From: Membranipora membranacea
Taxonomy: Eukaryota > Bryozoa > Gymnolaemata > Cheilostomatida > Membraniporidae
Length of the DNA: 64,000 bases
Assembly: GCA_914767715.1 (NCBI GenBank)
Contig: OU612066.1
Location: forward strand, 39,034,283 to 39,098,282
Direction of reading: 5' to 3'
Positions 46,513-57,400 of this stretch are shown here, piece by piece. Made by a program: the position numbers and the translations under genes. Under the pieces are notes generated by a model. The model did no database searches and was not told where the DNA came from. It saw nothing but the letters and a program-made list of their open reading frames with translations. Numbering within the stretch: position 1 is the first letter of the stretch; each line of letters starts with the position of its first letter.

Positions 46513-46828
46513 GTTGTTTCAAGGTTAGAGTGGCGATGCCTTACTGGTGTTTGACCATAAAATTGAGGAGCTGTATATCTTGGGGGTGTTCAAAGGTCAG
46601 CTCAGACCTCCCCAGCCCTGGACTATGTACCAAGCCACAGCCTTCGCTCCCTCTCTCCGGTACATGCAGGAATTCTTGTACACTCGGGAGTTTAGTGGTA
46701 AGCTGAGACTGATCAGTAAACTGGATGGTAATGCTCCGCAGGCCCACTCAGTTAGTGTGGATGACATAATTGATGATCTGATGGTCTACCCTGCTGCTGA
46801 TTATGAAGGTGAGAACAATTCTGTGTAA
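46513..46828 (+). pseudogene. Dead copy of the RING-protease terminal exon
   Basis: 316 bases, the same length as the working exon at 40586-40901, with acceptor and stop codon kept. The codon before the catalytic Ser is TAG (46525-46527) instead of CAG, so translation would stop just before GlySerGly. The preceding exons are not duplicated. The rest of the frame remains open, so the loss is recent or the exon is under little drift. Confidence 0.9.
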
Positions 46829-47224
46829 GCCACCCCAGGGGGGGACTCACCAAAATTTACCCACCATGCTCGGCCTAAAAACACGTTTAAAGGGATGTTT
46901 TGGAGAGTTGGAGCTGCACAGTGAAATCTATAAATAAGGGGTAGTTGTGCACAACACACCAAGTGCAAAGGGCTAGGATCAATGTATGCTTATAGTGCTA
47001 GTGAAAAGGGGGTAGATCCTGTGCTATTCAGAGTGATAAGGCCCCCTCTCATGTCAAGTTGCTGGATGGGAACCTAACCAATCTGATTGATGACAAGTTT
47101 ATAAGCTGAAGATGTTTACACATAACCAGGGAACAATCTTTTCTTCCTCTTGACCTCAGAAACTGGATATAGCACCATAAACATCTACAGGTAAATATAA
47201 CTCAAAAAGTATTAAAATTATCAT

Positions 47225-48004
47225 ACATTCTGCGCATGCTCAGCTCTGGGCATGAGCTGATCTCTGCAAAATTGAGTCTCGGAATTCCGAAGCCATTTGA
47301 TTGGCTACCTGCTCTGGTGACATACTCCCCAAAGCGTGCGGATTTGTTATTATTAGTTATCCTCTCTTGTCATTATTAGCTGATTTTGATTGACAGTTTA
47401 TGTGGGGGATATCCCATTTCTCCTTTCCAAAACTAAACTCATTGTTCTTGCACATGCGCGAATTCAAGTCACGCATGATGCATACTTAGCCTTACGACAC
47501 CTGCTTTGTGATAATGATAACCTAGTTTATCAGTGATCTACATGCCCAGTCAGATCACGAGAGTCAGTATGATTATCATACTGCTTGCAGTATGATTTCA
47601 GACTATGACCTTCATACAACCTTCCTTCAATTTGTCATCCATACTGACTCTCGTGATCTGACTGGGCATGTAGATCACTGATAAACTAGGTTATCATTAC
47701 CACAAAGCAGGTGTCGTAAGGCTAAGTATGCATCATGCGTGACTTGAATTCGCGCATGTGCAAGAACAATGAGTTTAGTTTGGGTTCTGATTGCAACTTT
47801 GGAAAGGGGAAATGGGATATCCCCTGCATAAACTGTCAATCAAAATCAGCTAATAATGACAAGAGAGGATAACTATCAATAACAAATCCGCACGCTTTGG
47901 GGAGTATGTCACCAGAGCAGGTAGCCAATCAGATGGCTTCGGAATTCCGAGACTCAATTTTGCAGAGATCAGCTCATGCCCAGAGCTGAGCATGCGCAGA
48001 ATGT
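47225..48004. repeat. Large near-perfect palindrome
   Basis: Arms 47225-47571 and 47640-48004 (347 and 365 bases) are almost perfect reverse complements around a 68-base centre. The right arm has a small extra segment near 47785. The outer ends begin ACATTCTGCGCATGCTCAG. It lies 38 bases before the start codon of the small gene, so it would fill its promoter or leader. A foldback element is a plausible origin. Confidence 0.9.
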
Positions 48005-48042
48005 TTGTCATCTGCAATTGGCGTGTGGGGAAATTGGAAGAA

Positions 48043-49254
48043 ATGGAGGTTATTTTGAGATCAATTTTAGGTGATTCTACATGTGCAGAAGAAGTTGTAA
48101 CTCTGTTCAAAGGTAGGTGAAAGTGTAAAAAGTGGTTAAAGAGGTCACAGAAACATCAAGAAGATTTAGAAATGAATGATATTTATTTGGTAGAAGCTAA
48201 AAGTTTTAGTAACTCCTCCATCACCCAGTCACTCACAGTCACACACAACAATCAAAAAGTCACACCATCTTGAAATTCTTTCTTTGCCTATACTAGGCCT
48301 ATATTATATCAGTCCCTTTTCAGCCACAGGAGGAATTTTATTACCTTAACCTTGCAGTCAAGTTTGCTACTAACTAGGGGTAGTTTTCTACCACATTTAT
48401 TTCCTTTTTTTGATTTATACTCAACTGCTGTCACTGTGCATGTGGTGCCCTGTGGTAAAGTTAAAAGTAGTATAGAAACCTTCTGTTGTAAGTTTAGTCA
48501 ACCGGTCAGTCTGGCAGTAGCATTTCTGTTCACTCTATAGGCCTATGTATCAATAACCTCTGTTGTAGATGAAATGATAACAGCACAGTCGTTGAAAATG
48601 ATGACGGATATGGAGGTTGAGGAGGTACTGGCCATGATAAGAGTCAGAGGAGCTAGAGCTCTAGTGAGAACCAAACTCAAAGATCTGCGGGCTGAAGTGA
48701 AGGTAGATGTTCAAACCATGTGCGCTCACTGAAACATGATTCAAGCACACAGTTGTGTCTGTGTTCTGTATTCCTGTGTTCTGTATTGCTCTTGACAAGG
48801 AAATTGATCATCACTTTAAGGAATGTTCTGTGAGAGCATGCTGAGTATAGGATGTCAGTGGGGAGGCGGTTAGCATGCTCTGTCTAATTTTCTACCATTT
48901 TTATGCATGTTGCATCTGGTCTATTTCCTGTCGGTTACATACCACTCTGTGCTTACAGTTCTGTCTTTACCAAGTCTTAAAACCTGTTTCGCCATCGGTG
49001 GTGGGAAAGCTAATATTATATTGTCTCAAAGTGATATTTCACGTAACACTGACTGACTGTAATCTCAAATTCAAACTTCACATTCTTACTATCAGGAGAC
49101 TACTGTAGCCACAGACATCGCCGCTGTCTCAGCTGCTAATCAACCACCTGCTCAGAAAAGTGATGAAGATGTGATAGTTGTGGAGTCGGTCATTGACGGG
49201 CAAGACCAATCTGTACATAAAAAAAAGCCGAGACCAGAAGTAGAAATAGATTAG
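48043..49254 (+). CDS. Small three-exon gene inside the TIR element (120 aa)
   Basis: Exons 48043-48112, 48569-48702, 49096-49254 (stop TAG) with donors GTAGGT and GTAGAT and acceptors TTGTAG and TATCAG; phases 1 and 0 agree. Residues 1-68 look like a compact all-helical domain (MEVILRSILG, then MTDMEVEEVLAMIRVRGARA), possibly SAM- or death-fold-like; that is inference. Residues 69-120 are disordered, with DEDVIVVES (91-99), a good SUMO-interacting motif with acidic flank, and a basic HKKKPRP near the end that could be a nuclear signal. I do not recognise a family. It is either a captured host gene or the element's own accessory gene. Confidence 0.65.
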
Positions 49255-50585
49255 TTGGTTAGCCGTGTTAGTTGGACATTGAACCACAGCCAGGTGCTCG
49301 GTCTCAGAGGAGGAGACGAGCTATTGTATATGATTGATTAGATTACATTGATTAATTAGATTGACAATTAGGTTTTCTTACTTTCTCTTTCAGTATTATT
49401 GTACCTAGCTTGTCTTTATTTTTTGAAGAATATGTAAATGGTACTTGTACATATAGCCATAACCTGAGGATAAAAATCTCAAAAATATGCATGGTTTTAT
49501 ACTGGTTCAAACAATTATACTGTGATGCATCCACATCTTCACAGGCATGCTCTTTAGCTCTGAAGAAATGAATCATCCAGCATGTGGTGGTGTTAAGGGG
49601 TGCTGAAGTAAGGGGCCTGGATTAGCAAAAATAGGGGTGAATATGAGTCCAACGGACACAGTGGAAAGGGTAATGTAGTCAAATCAAGCAAAGCAGTGTT
49701 AGGGGGTAGTGGCTTTGTGGGTGGGCCTAGCATGGTGGGGTTTTTTCTGGTGAGTCTCCCCCTGGGTAAGCCACTCACTTATAAGTTGAAGAGAAACCTA
49801 CAAAATCTATTCTTCTTCAATTCAACGTTGATATAAAAGTCAAACAGACCTTACTACTAGTGTTGCCGCATATCGTTCCTAGCTTCCTCATGAGTATAGT
49901 TTGGTTATTCGTTCGCTTGATGACTTCTTCTTATAACCAACCTTGTCTCCTGCCTGGTTTTGCTGGTTATTGTGAGAATTTGATACAAAAAATTTGTTTT
50001 CTTTCTGATTAATTTTGTCAGATTTTTTAAAACAACTCCTCTCTCACCCCCTAAAGTTAATGTTTAATTCTATTGAAAAGGTTTCTGTAACTTCCTGCCA
50101 CGGTTTTTGAATAATATGTTTTTTATATAATATAACTGATGTTCCATCAAATGTGGCAAATATATTTTGTTTCTATCATGTAGTGCTAGGTTCGCTTAAA
50201 CTTGTCGTTCAAATCATTATTGCATTTGCTGAGGTGACACCGACTGTCAGCGGTGTGCTCTACGGAATTATTGAATGTATTTCATTGTAAAATGAAGAAT
50301 CAAGTAATAAAATTAGCTTCACACTACCTCAACACCCTCATACAGGGTAAAGCTTCATAGAGTAAAAATCGGTATACAAGTTGTTAATTCGAACTGTACA
50401 ACAAATCCTTAATCCTTGTTGCTGTCTTACCTGCAACTAAACTACTCGGCGTCTCAATCAAGGAGGCCAACTATTTACATAACGTCTTACGTAACGTCTT
50501 GTGTTGTTGTGCCTGGAGCTAATCAGTCTTCCTTTTAGGCCATTTATGCTTATGGAATATGTTCCCATGCAATTCTCACCTTCTA

Positions 50586-51202
50586 CCGTAAGGTCGCGCA
50601 TTGTAACCACGCGGCTTGTTGGTGAACAGGCCTGGATTAATTTAGGAAACAAAACACAGATTTTAGCCATATCATGCCAGCAAGCCCACTGTCATTGAAC
50701 CATATATTTAGCTCCCCAGGCAATATAATGATCAAGAAATGTGCACATTATATGCTACACGCTAATGCCCTGCCACCACACTGCAAAGACCTGACCACAG
50801 ACCGCAGCTGTCCTACTAACTTCTTCAAAACAAAACATTACGATATATTTCTGTCTGCCATGATAAGAAGTTGTATCGACTGGTGGGGAAGAAGAATGCT
50901 GATTGGTTAACTATTTGTCAGATCCTTTTTAATTGGATGACTATTTTATGTAGTTGTAGTCAAGACATTGAGCTCCACAATTTTATATGTCTCTTCTGAG
51001 GTCGGATATTTTTAATAAAAATAAGAGATATATAGTCACTGCTGCTAGCTTGTTACAACTGAGTTAGTATGTATGTTCACTCATTAGCCACCTGCCTCTA
51101 GCTTTTGGAAACAATGCCCTTATTATAACCGCGGGGTATGCTTGACTAAGTTTTAACCACTCATGGACATTATCCACACGGCTACAATACGCGACCTTAC
51201 GG
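50586..51202. mobile_element. Mariner-like MITE (617 bp)
   Basis: Inverted ends CCGTAAGGTCGCGCATTGTA and, in reverse complement, CCGTAAGGTCGCGTATTGTA, each bounded by TA (50584-50585, 51203-51204). TA duplication is the mark of Tc1/mariner integration. No transposase is encoded. The matching place in the left unit (about 42135) lacks it. Confidence 0.85.
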
Positions 51203-51444
51203 TATTACAAAATTAGGTCAAGTAGTTTACATTGAATCAATCAGATTCAAGAATCCGGCGTACCTGGCTCCCTAGACCCTCGTACTTTAAACTCGATTAA
51301 ACTATTCCAACTTAACAGCCCAATGTTATCGCTTACGACTAGAAGTTTTAACATTCATCAACAGATTTTGCTCCTTGTTGTATTCTGAGTACAATTGTGT
51401 AGCTCAAACAAAAAAATTGAAAAATAAAGAACTAGACCGATACT

Positions 51445-54400
51445 TTATATCCCAGTCACACTTAGTAAAATAGAGTTCTCGTTATCACTACTCGCTGAGT
51501 CGAGTGACTCACAGCTACTAGCCGTACTGTGTCTCAGATGGTGTTTGTGCATCACCCGATCGTTCAGTGATAGTCTATAAACATTTCGGTGTGTTTTACA
51601 CAAAGTTAATGAGTCTCGTGCTGCATGTGCTACCTGAGTGTCAGGTGGTCTCTTAGTGTCAGGTGAGCGTGATTCTGCTAATGACTGTTGCTTACTATGG
51701 TATCCGCTGTCACTGTTGTCTTCTGGGTCAGAGCAGGTACTTGTCTGTCTGTGTGTTGCTTTGTTATTGCTTAATACTGCATGGTAGAGATTTCTCATTG
51801 GTATTCCTGTAACAGAGATAGATATAAATGATATCAAATAATTATAAGGTTGGCTACTGCTGCCAGAAAATATTGAGTCCATGATGAAACAGATCTTAGG
51901 GTCAGGGTCATGATCGAAGCTAGAGCCTAAAATAAATCTAAAAGACTTTACTCTCCTTTATGATATAAAACCTTAAGTGAACGTGTATATCCAGTCACTC
52001 AGATCAAGGTCTGCATCTGTTTCTGTTTGGGTAGCACTCTGTTGAATCGGGAAGTCAACTCCTTGGTTTTATGAATCGATGAATATAAATTTTGGGGATC
52101 ATGTTCTCGTGTACAAAGAGAAGATAACTCAGAAATGAAAGTTTGATACCATAGATCTATGTGGCAAGGCTTTGGACCAATGCACCGGGAGTATGCCAAA
52201 ACAGAACAAGGAAGCTGAGAAGGTATAAGGTTTTTGTTGTTGAGTAGATAGAGAAGATAACTATAATGCGCCTCACCTGAGTATGATTTCTCTCTAGCTA
52301 ATGTTATCAAGTCAGTCATCCAGCGAGCTTGTCTCCACATGTTATCTAAACTATCCTTATACTCACTCATTTCCTGAAGATGTTGTTTAGTAGATTCAAT
52401 TTCCTCATCGGCAAACGCCTAAAGTCATAAAACAACCGATTAATAACTTCACCATTTTGTCGTATTGTTCAGGGAAGAAGGAAACATAGATATGCACACT
52501 AAGGAAAGTAGGTTTGAATATTTGATACAAAAAAATTATCGCATGATCAGTGGCTAATGTTTGATATGGTCAAACATCTGTACCCGTAATCAACTAACAT
52601 TGGTCAGATCGATAGATGTTTATACACTGTTGTCTGTTACGAGGTCTTAATTTTCAACTCAATTTCAACAACTTTTTGGTCTTCAGAGAAATATTGTTAT
52701 TCTGCATGAGTATGTGTAGTTTTGGCTGAATATAACAGCAGCTTCAACTGCAATCCACCATCTCTTTATATAAAGGTGATATTGATGACCTTCTGAGAAT
52801 AAAAGCTGAGCTTGTAGGTGTTCACAGCAGCTCTGATGATAAAAGTGAAGCACCCTTCGGTCTAACCATCAGGCGCTAATTCATTTAACTCTCTCACCTC
52901 TCTGTTGGCCTGCTGAGCAGATGTGACCTCCATATCGATAAGTAACATGGCCTTTGTGTAGGCCGATATAAATTTCTTATGATAAGTGTGCATATGTGAT
53001 ATCTCAAATTGTTTTACTGGAACTGACAGTAGTTCCTGTTTATCGTGGCTGCTTGTTTTGGCGCGAGATTGATAAGTTTCTTCAGCGTTTGTATATAGTG
53101 GACGGCATATCTGACTTTGTGGTGGAAGTAGAACTAGCATAGATATGTTTGGTGATAACTCTAAGATCTCATGGTGGTAGATTCTGTGTTCTACCATCAG
53201 TCCAGTAGGAATGTCTGTCAAATCGAGAGAATGTCGGAATATTAGTAGAGTAAGAAGTCATCATATTGATTCTTCGAGCTCATTTGTACAAATGTAATAA
53301 TGGATGCTGTATGAGGTCCGGTAACATTTTGACTTGGTTTGAATCAACTTGTGTGTTGTGAATAAGACAACCCAATAACAGCAAAGTTACTTGAACCATA
53401 CACTGAGCCCTATGACTGTGATCGAGACCTATAAGTACTGATACAGTGTCTACTCACTCATTTGGTCCATAAGTTTCCTAGCGGCTCGTAGCACCACCCT
53501 CTGGAATACAATGTCTGTACCTGCACCACTTTGCTTAATATATTCACCTTCAGTTTGAAGCTCCAGAAGTGACTGCCACTCGTTTTCTGATATATTAGGA
53601 TTATCTCTAATAAAATACAATAATTGTCACATTAATTCATCAGCCTCCCAGATTCGGTAGGGTCAATGACTGGGTCAAGCTAAGAACATCAACAAACAAA
53701 GAGAGCAGAGCTTAGCGCAGAACCTCAGGACAGTCGTCCAAATTAATAATCTAACACATTCAGCTGCTACCATAAAAATTTATTTAAGTCTCTCAGTAAA
53801 ATCAGTAAACGAAGCAGGCATTATATGACAATTAGAAGAACCTACAATGGTAGGCCAACATGCTATTATTGTTATATGTCTTGTCTTGTGCTTCGCAAAA
53901 GTAGAATAAAGATAGATATAATAGCTGACTCACCTTATTTTGATACATGGTAAGCCGTTTGGTTTGAGCTCTGACACTTGTACTTTTATAGAGCCATAGC
54001 AGACTTCAGTCTGTAGGTATCCCATATATAACCCTGATGTGAGTGACAGGTGGCAGCCCTGTCTATAGAGCATCATCTCCTGTAATGAACAAACATCAAA
54101 CACTTATGGTAGGCCCTAATGATTGAATGACAATCTAACTAGGCGAAAGAGGCCAGTGCCCAAAGTTGATATTTTAGCTGTTACAGGGAAGCGCTACTTT
54201 CTTAAAACACAGTAACAATGATAATAATGATAATCATTTACTCAAAGAACAGATAGGGAAGAAAGAGTACAGGTTGCACAGATGCACAGATACTGTAACA
54301 CACTATTCTAACTATAGGATAATCTTATACCTATGGTACATAGTCAGAGTCAGAGACAAGGAACCTTATAACTATATTATCCTTATAACTTTGATCCGAC

Positions 54401-57400
54401 CGCAGCTGTTATCTATTTTTAATAAATATATGATAATTCACTTAATCAGAGGATGTCCAAACTTGGTAGATGTTTGGCAGACTGGAATGTTTTGAAGCGT
54501 TTGTGACTAATTTTATAATAATATCCATATATGACAGAGTGACTGTATATTAGATAGAAATTCTGGTAAAGATAACGTCCACCCACCTCTAAGACTGGGA
54601 TAATGCAGTCATGTTGTGATGATTTGTTCTTCTGGATTTTCGCCAGAGAAGACCATTTGAGATTCTGGAAGCCATTGAGAGATTTTGGTTGGGAGACTTT
54701 CTGCACTAGACTGAGTACCAGTGCACCAGTCTCTGGGTCTTTTATGGGGCGGTAGTGGAGCATTCCTAGGTCATGGACCCCAAGTAAGGTCTAAAAAATA
54801 GAATAAAATCATATTTATCAAACTTTCAAATGAAGTCCAAAGATACACAGAGAAAGACCCAGATTGGAATATTTTTGTGTGTCTGTGTAAGTATTCAGAA
54901 GGCCACAATTACCACAATAATATCTTAGCAAGATTAATGTCTCCATTTTAAACATCCCACTCATCGTCTGAGCAAATTGGCTCACACCAGCAAGAAAAGA
55001 GCATGAGAGGCTGGATTGGCTTCTGTGTCCAGAATTAAAAAAGCTTGCAAAATGTGACAACAAGGACTGTCAGACAGATTTCTGTACCTGGAACTGAATA
55101 GCAGCGTTTAGTAGTTGTGACCTCAGTGAGTAGCTGGTTACACCAGTTAGCCGTTCCAGGTCAGCCTTAAGCTGGCGGATATCGTGCCAGTGTGAGCAGA
55201 CTTTAAGGAGCCAGTTAAAGTCTCGTGTGATTGTAGAGGTGCTGTATGTGTCCTCTACCTCCACCATCGGGAAATAACGATCCTCCTCCGTAACAAGAAG
55301 TCGGTCCTCGTAGTAAAATACACACGCTAGATATATCCCCCTGAAAAACAGGTCAATAAACGTATCATCTACAGGTTATATCTACTGAGGCTGGATAGTG
55401 GCTCCTTGTCATCATTTTTTGTCAAAATAATCTGCAGTGGCTTCAGAAAATGATTATGATGAATAACTTTTCCACAGGAATATATTACTAAAATAAAATT
55501 AAGGTAGTGCGTTTGTCATGCCAGGCCTTTTCTGATTTATTGTCAACATCAAACAGACCCTATGATGGATGGCTCTGTCTGTATATCTAGTTGCCAGGCA
55601 GGCCATCTAACTGTCAATGATATAGGAATGTATCCTTACATCACAGTGGCTATGGAGAAAGGTGAACAAGGGATCATACCTAATTAAGTTGACCTACTAC
55701 TGACGCTGTGAAGTTCTCGATGCGTGGTACTGATAATGGCTACAATACAGAATCACTTAACCAAACCAATCAAGGCCATAAAGCACAGGTACAGGTACGT
55801 GTGAGGAGACAAAGTTTTACCTTTTCACAGACTTAGATAGCTTCACTGTGGGTGGTGTCGACGCAAACAGCCCTTTTAGGCGACTTCTCTTTGATTTTAT
55901 CAGGTTCTGCTGCAGTGAGGGCGACTCTGAACTCGAACTGCTTGAGTTATCATCCATAGACCTGAACGCTTTAATCTCATTGTAGATATCCTGTACTGCC
56001 TCTGTGTCGTAGATTCTATCCGATACAGCAGTGGTACTGCAGTCCCTCCAACCTGCAATGTGAGTCAACACAGGGTTATAATAATCTGGTGGGTAAGATC
56101 GGGTAATAAGTGAGGCACTGCAGTCAACACAAATTGCTGAATTTTTTTATATCACACAGATTTTAGAAATGTTATAGAGTAACAGATTGCTGTAGGAAAA
56201 GTTATGACTGACAGTTTAATGTACCACCTGTCAGTTAACCTCTATCGACTATAACAACTTTATTTATATAAATTGTTAAAAGATCACAACCACCCATAAA
56301 TCTAACTTAAATCTCATTAGCAAATACGCCCTCAGTTTGGTCACACTCGCAATGTATTGCTTGCACTGAAAATAGAAAACATTCTAGTTTTTTACAGATG
56401 TCATAACCTGGATGTCAAAGTTTAATTAGACAATGATGTGATGATTGTTAGAGATGAGCGGACTCACTGGATGGGATGGCGTATTGTGGTTCTGTCGTGG
56501 TCTTTTCTCCGAAGCCTTTCATGTTACAGGCTGATACTCGTATGTAGTAAGGTACTAATGATTGTAGACCTGTTATCTCATACTGGAGGCGAGGTGTCAG
56601 AGCTGGTAATATCTCCTCTTCTAACTGTGAGAATAAGGGGCACCTGCTCCACTCAACTACAAAACATAACTGTCGTAATATAATCTGTCTATAAGAGGAG
56701 ATGGTCTACGGTAAAACTCCAGCCTATAATAGCTAAGTCAGAAAACAGTATACTAGGTTAAGTCCTCAACCACGGGTGTCAATTCATGATAATACTGATT
56801 TGTATCGTTGTCACTTGCTGTGACAGTCAGTCTTGTCAAGAGGTTAACTAGGCTCTTAGGGAGCACTTGTTCCTGTTATGATGGCAATCATACAACTCAA
56901 CAATGGCCTATCAATGACACAACCACATGCTGGCAGCATGACCTTCGCTGCCAGACTTCACCTTGAATGGACTGGTTGTAGATTTATAGTAAGTCTTATG
57001 TAAGACAAGTATATGACGCAGGTAGGGACATTTACAATAACATCACAGATTAAGGATATATATCCTTACTCTGTGAAAACATGGTACGAGGAGCATCAAA
57101 AGAAAACAAGTGTGAGTCAGATAGACAATAATACAACAACCAGCAGGGTGAACTGTAGGGCAACAACTGAGGAATGGAAACTTCTAAAGCAACAACTTTC
57201 TATCATTAATCTCATCATGAGAAAGACAAACATACAAATGCAATCCATCAGTATATCGAAGCAACCTACCTCAGCAAACAAGATTATGGTGACTTTTACC
57301 TTAAAATTTTTTTAATAGGGTTCACAGAAAGTGAAAGCTGATACTATTTTGTACCCTGTCAGTGTGAGGAGCCCGAGAAAAATGATAAAGTGAACTCTGA

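Larger units (their letters stand above)
46834..49766. mobile_element. 2.93 kb TIR transposon carrying a small gene
   Basis: Left end CCCAGGGGGGGACTCACC, right end GGTGAGTCTCCCCCTGGG. The inverted similarity extends about 35 bp inward (both ends contain CCACCATGCT in opposite orientation). Perfect 8-bp target duplication TAAGCCAC at 46826-46833 and 49767-49774. The left unit of the tandem duplication has one uninterrupted TAAGCCAC at the matching place (40899-40906), i.e. an empty site. The 8-bp duplication suggests hAT or P-type integration. I see no transposase. Inside are a 780-bp palindrome and a three-exon gene. Confidence 0.9.
46372..52253. repeat. Tandem duplication, right unit
   Basis: Second unit, contiguous with the rest of the ANKFN1-like gene. 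Its RING exon copy is dead and its ANKFN1 exon is the working one. Compared with the left unit it has gained the 2.93 kb inverted-repeat element (46834-49766) and a mariner-like MITE (50586-51202). The rest of the interval is intergenic. Confidence 0.9.

Noticed and set aside
51999-52276. Extra ANKFN1 coding exon reading EHDPQNLYSSIHKTKELTS
   Set aside because: A weak acceptor could give the right phase, but the frame runs into a stop with no usable donor. The direct join from 52277 to 51926 is in phase with strong sites.
57013-57315. 100-codon open frame in an ANKFN1 intron
   Set aside because: No recognisable domain, opposite strand to the gene, no flanking splice signals that would join it to anything.
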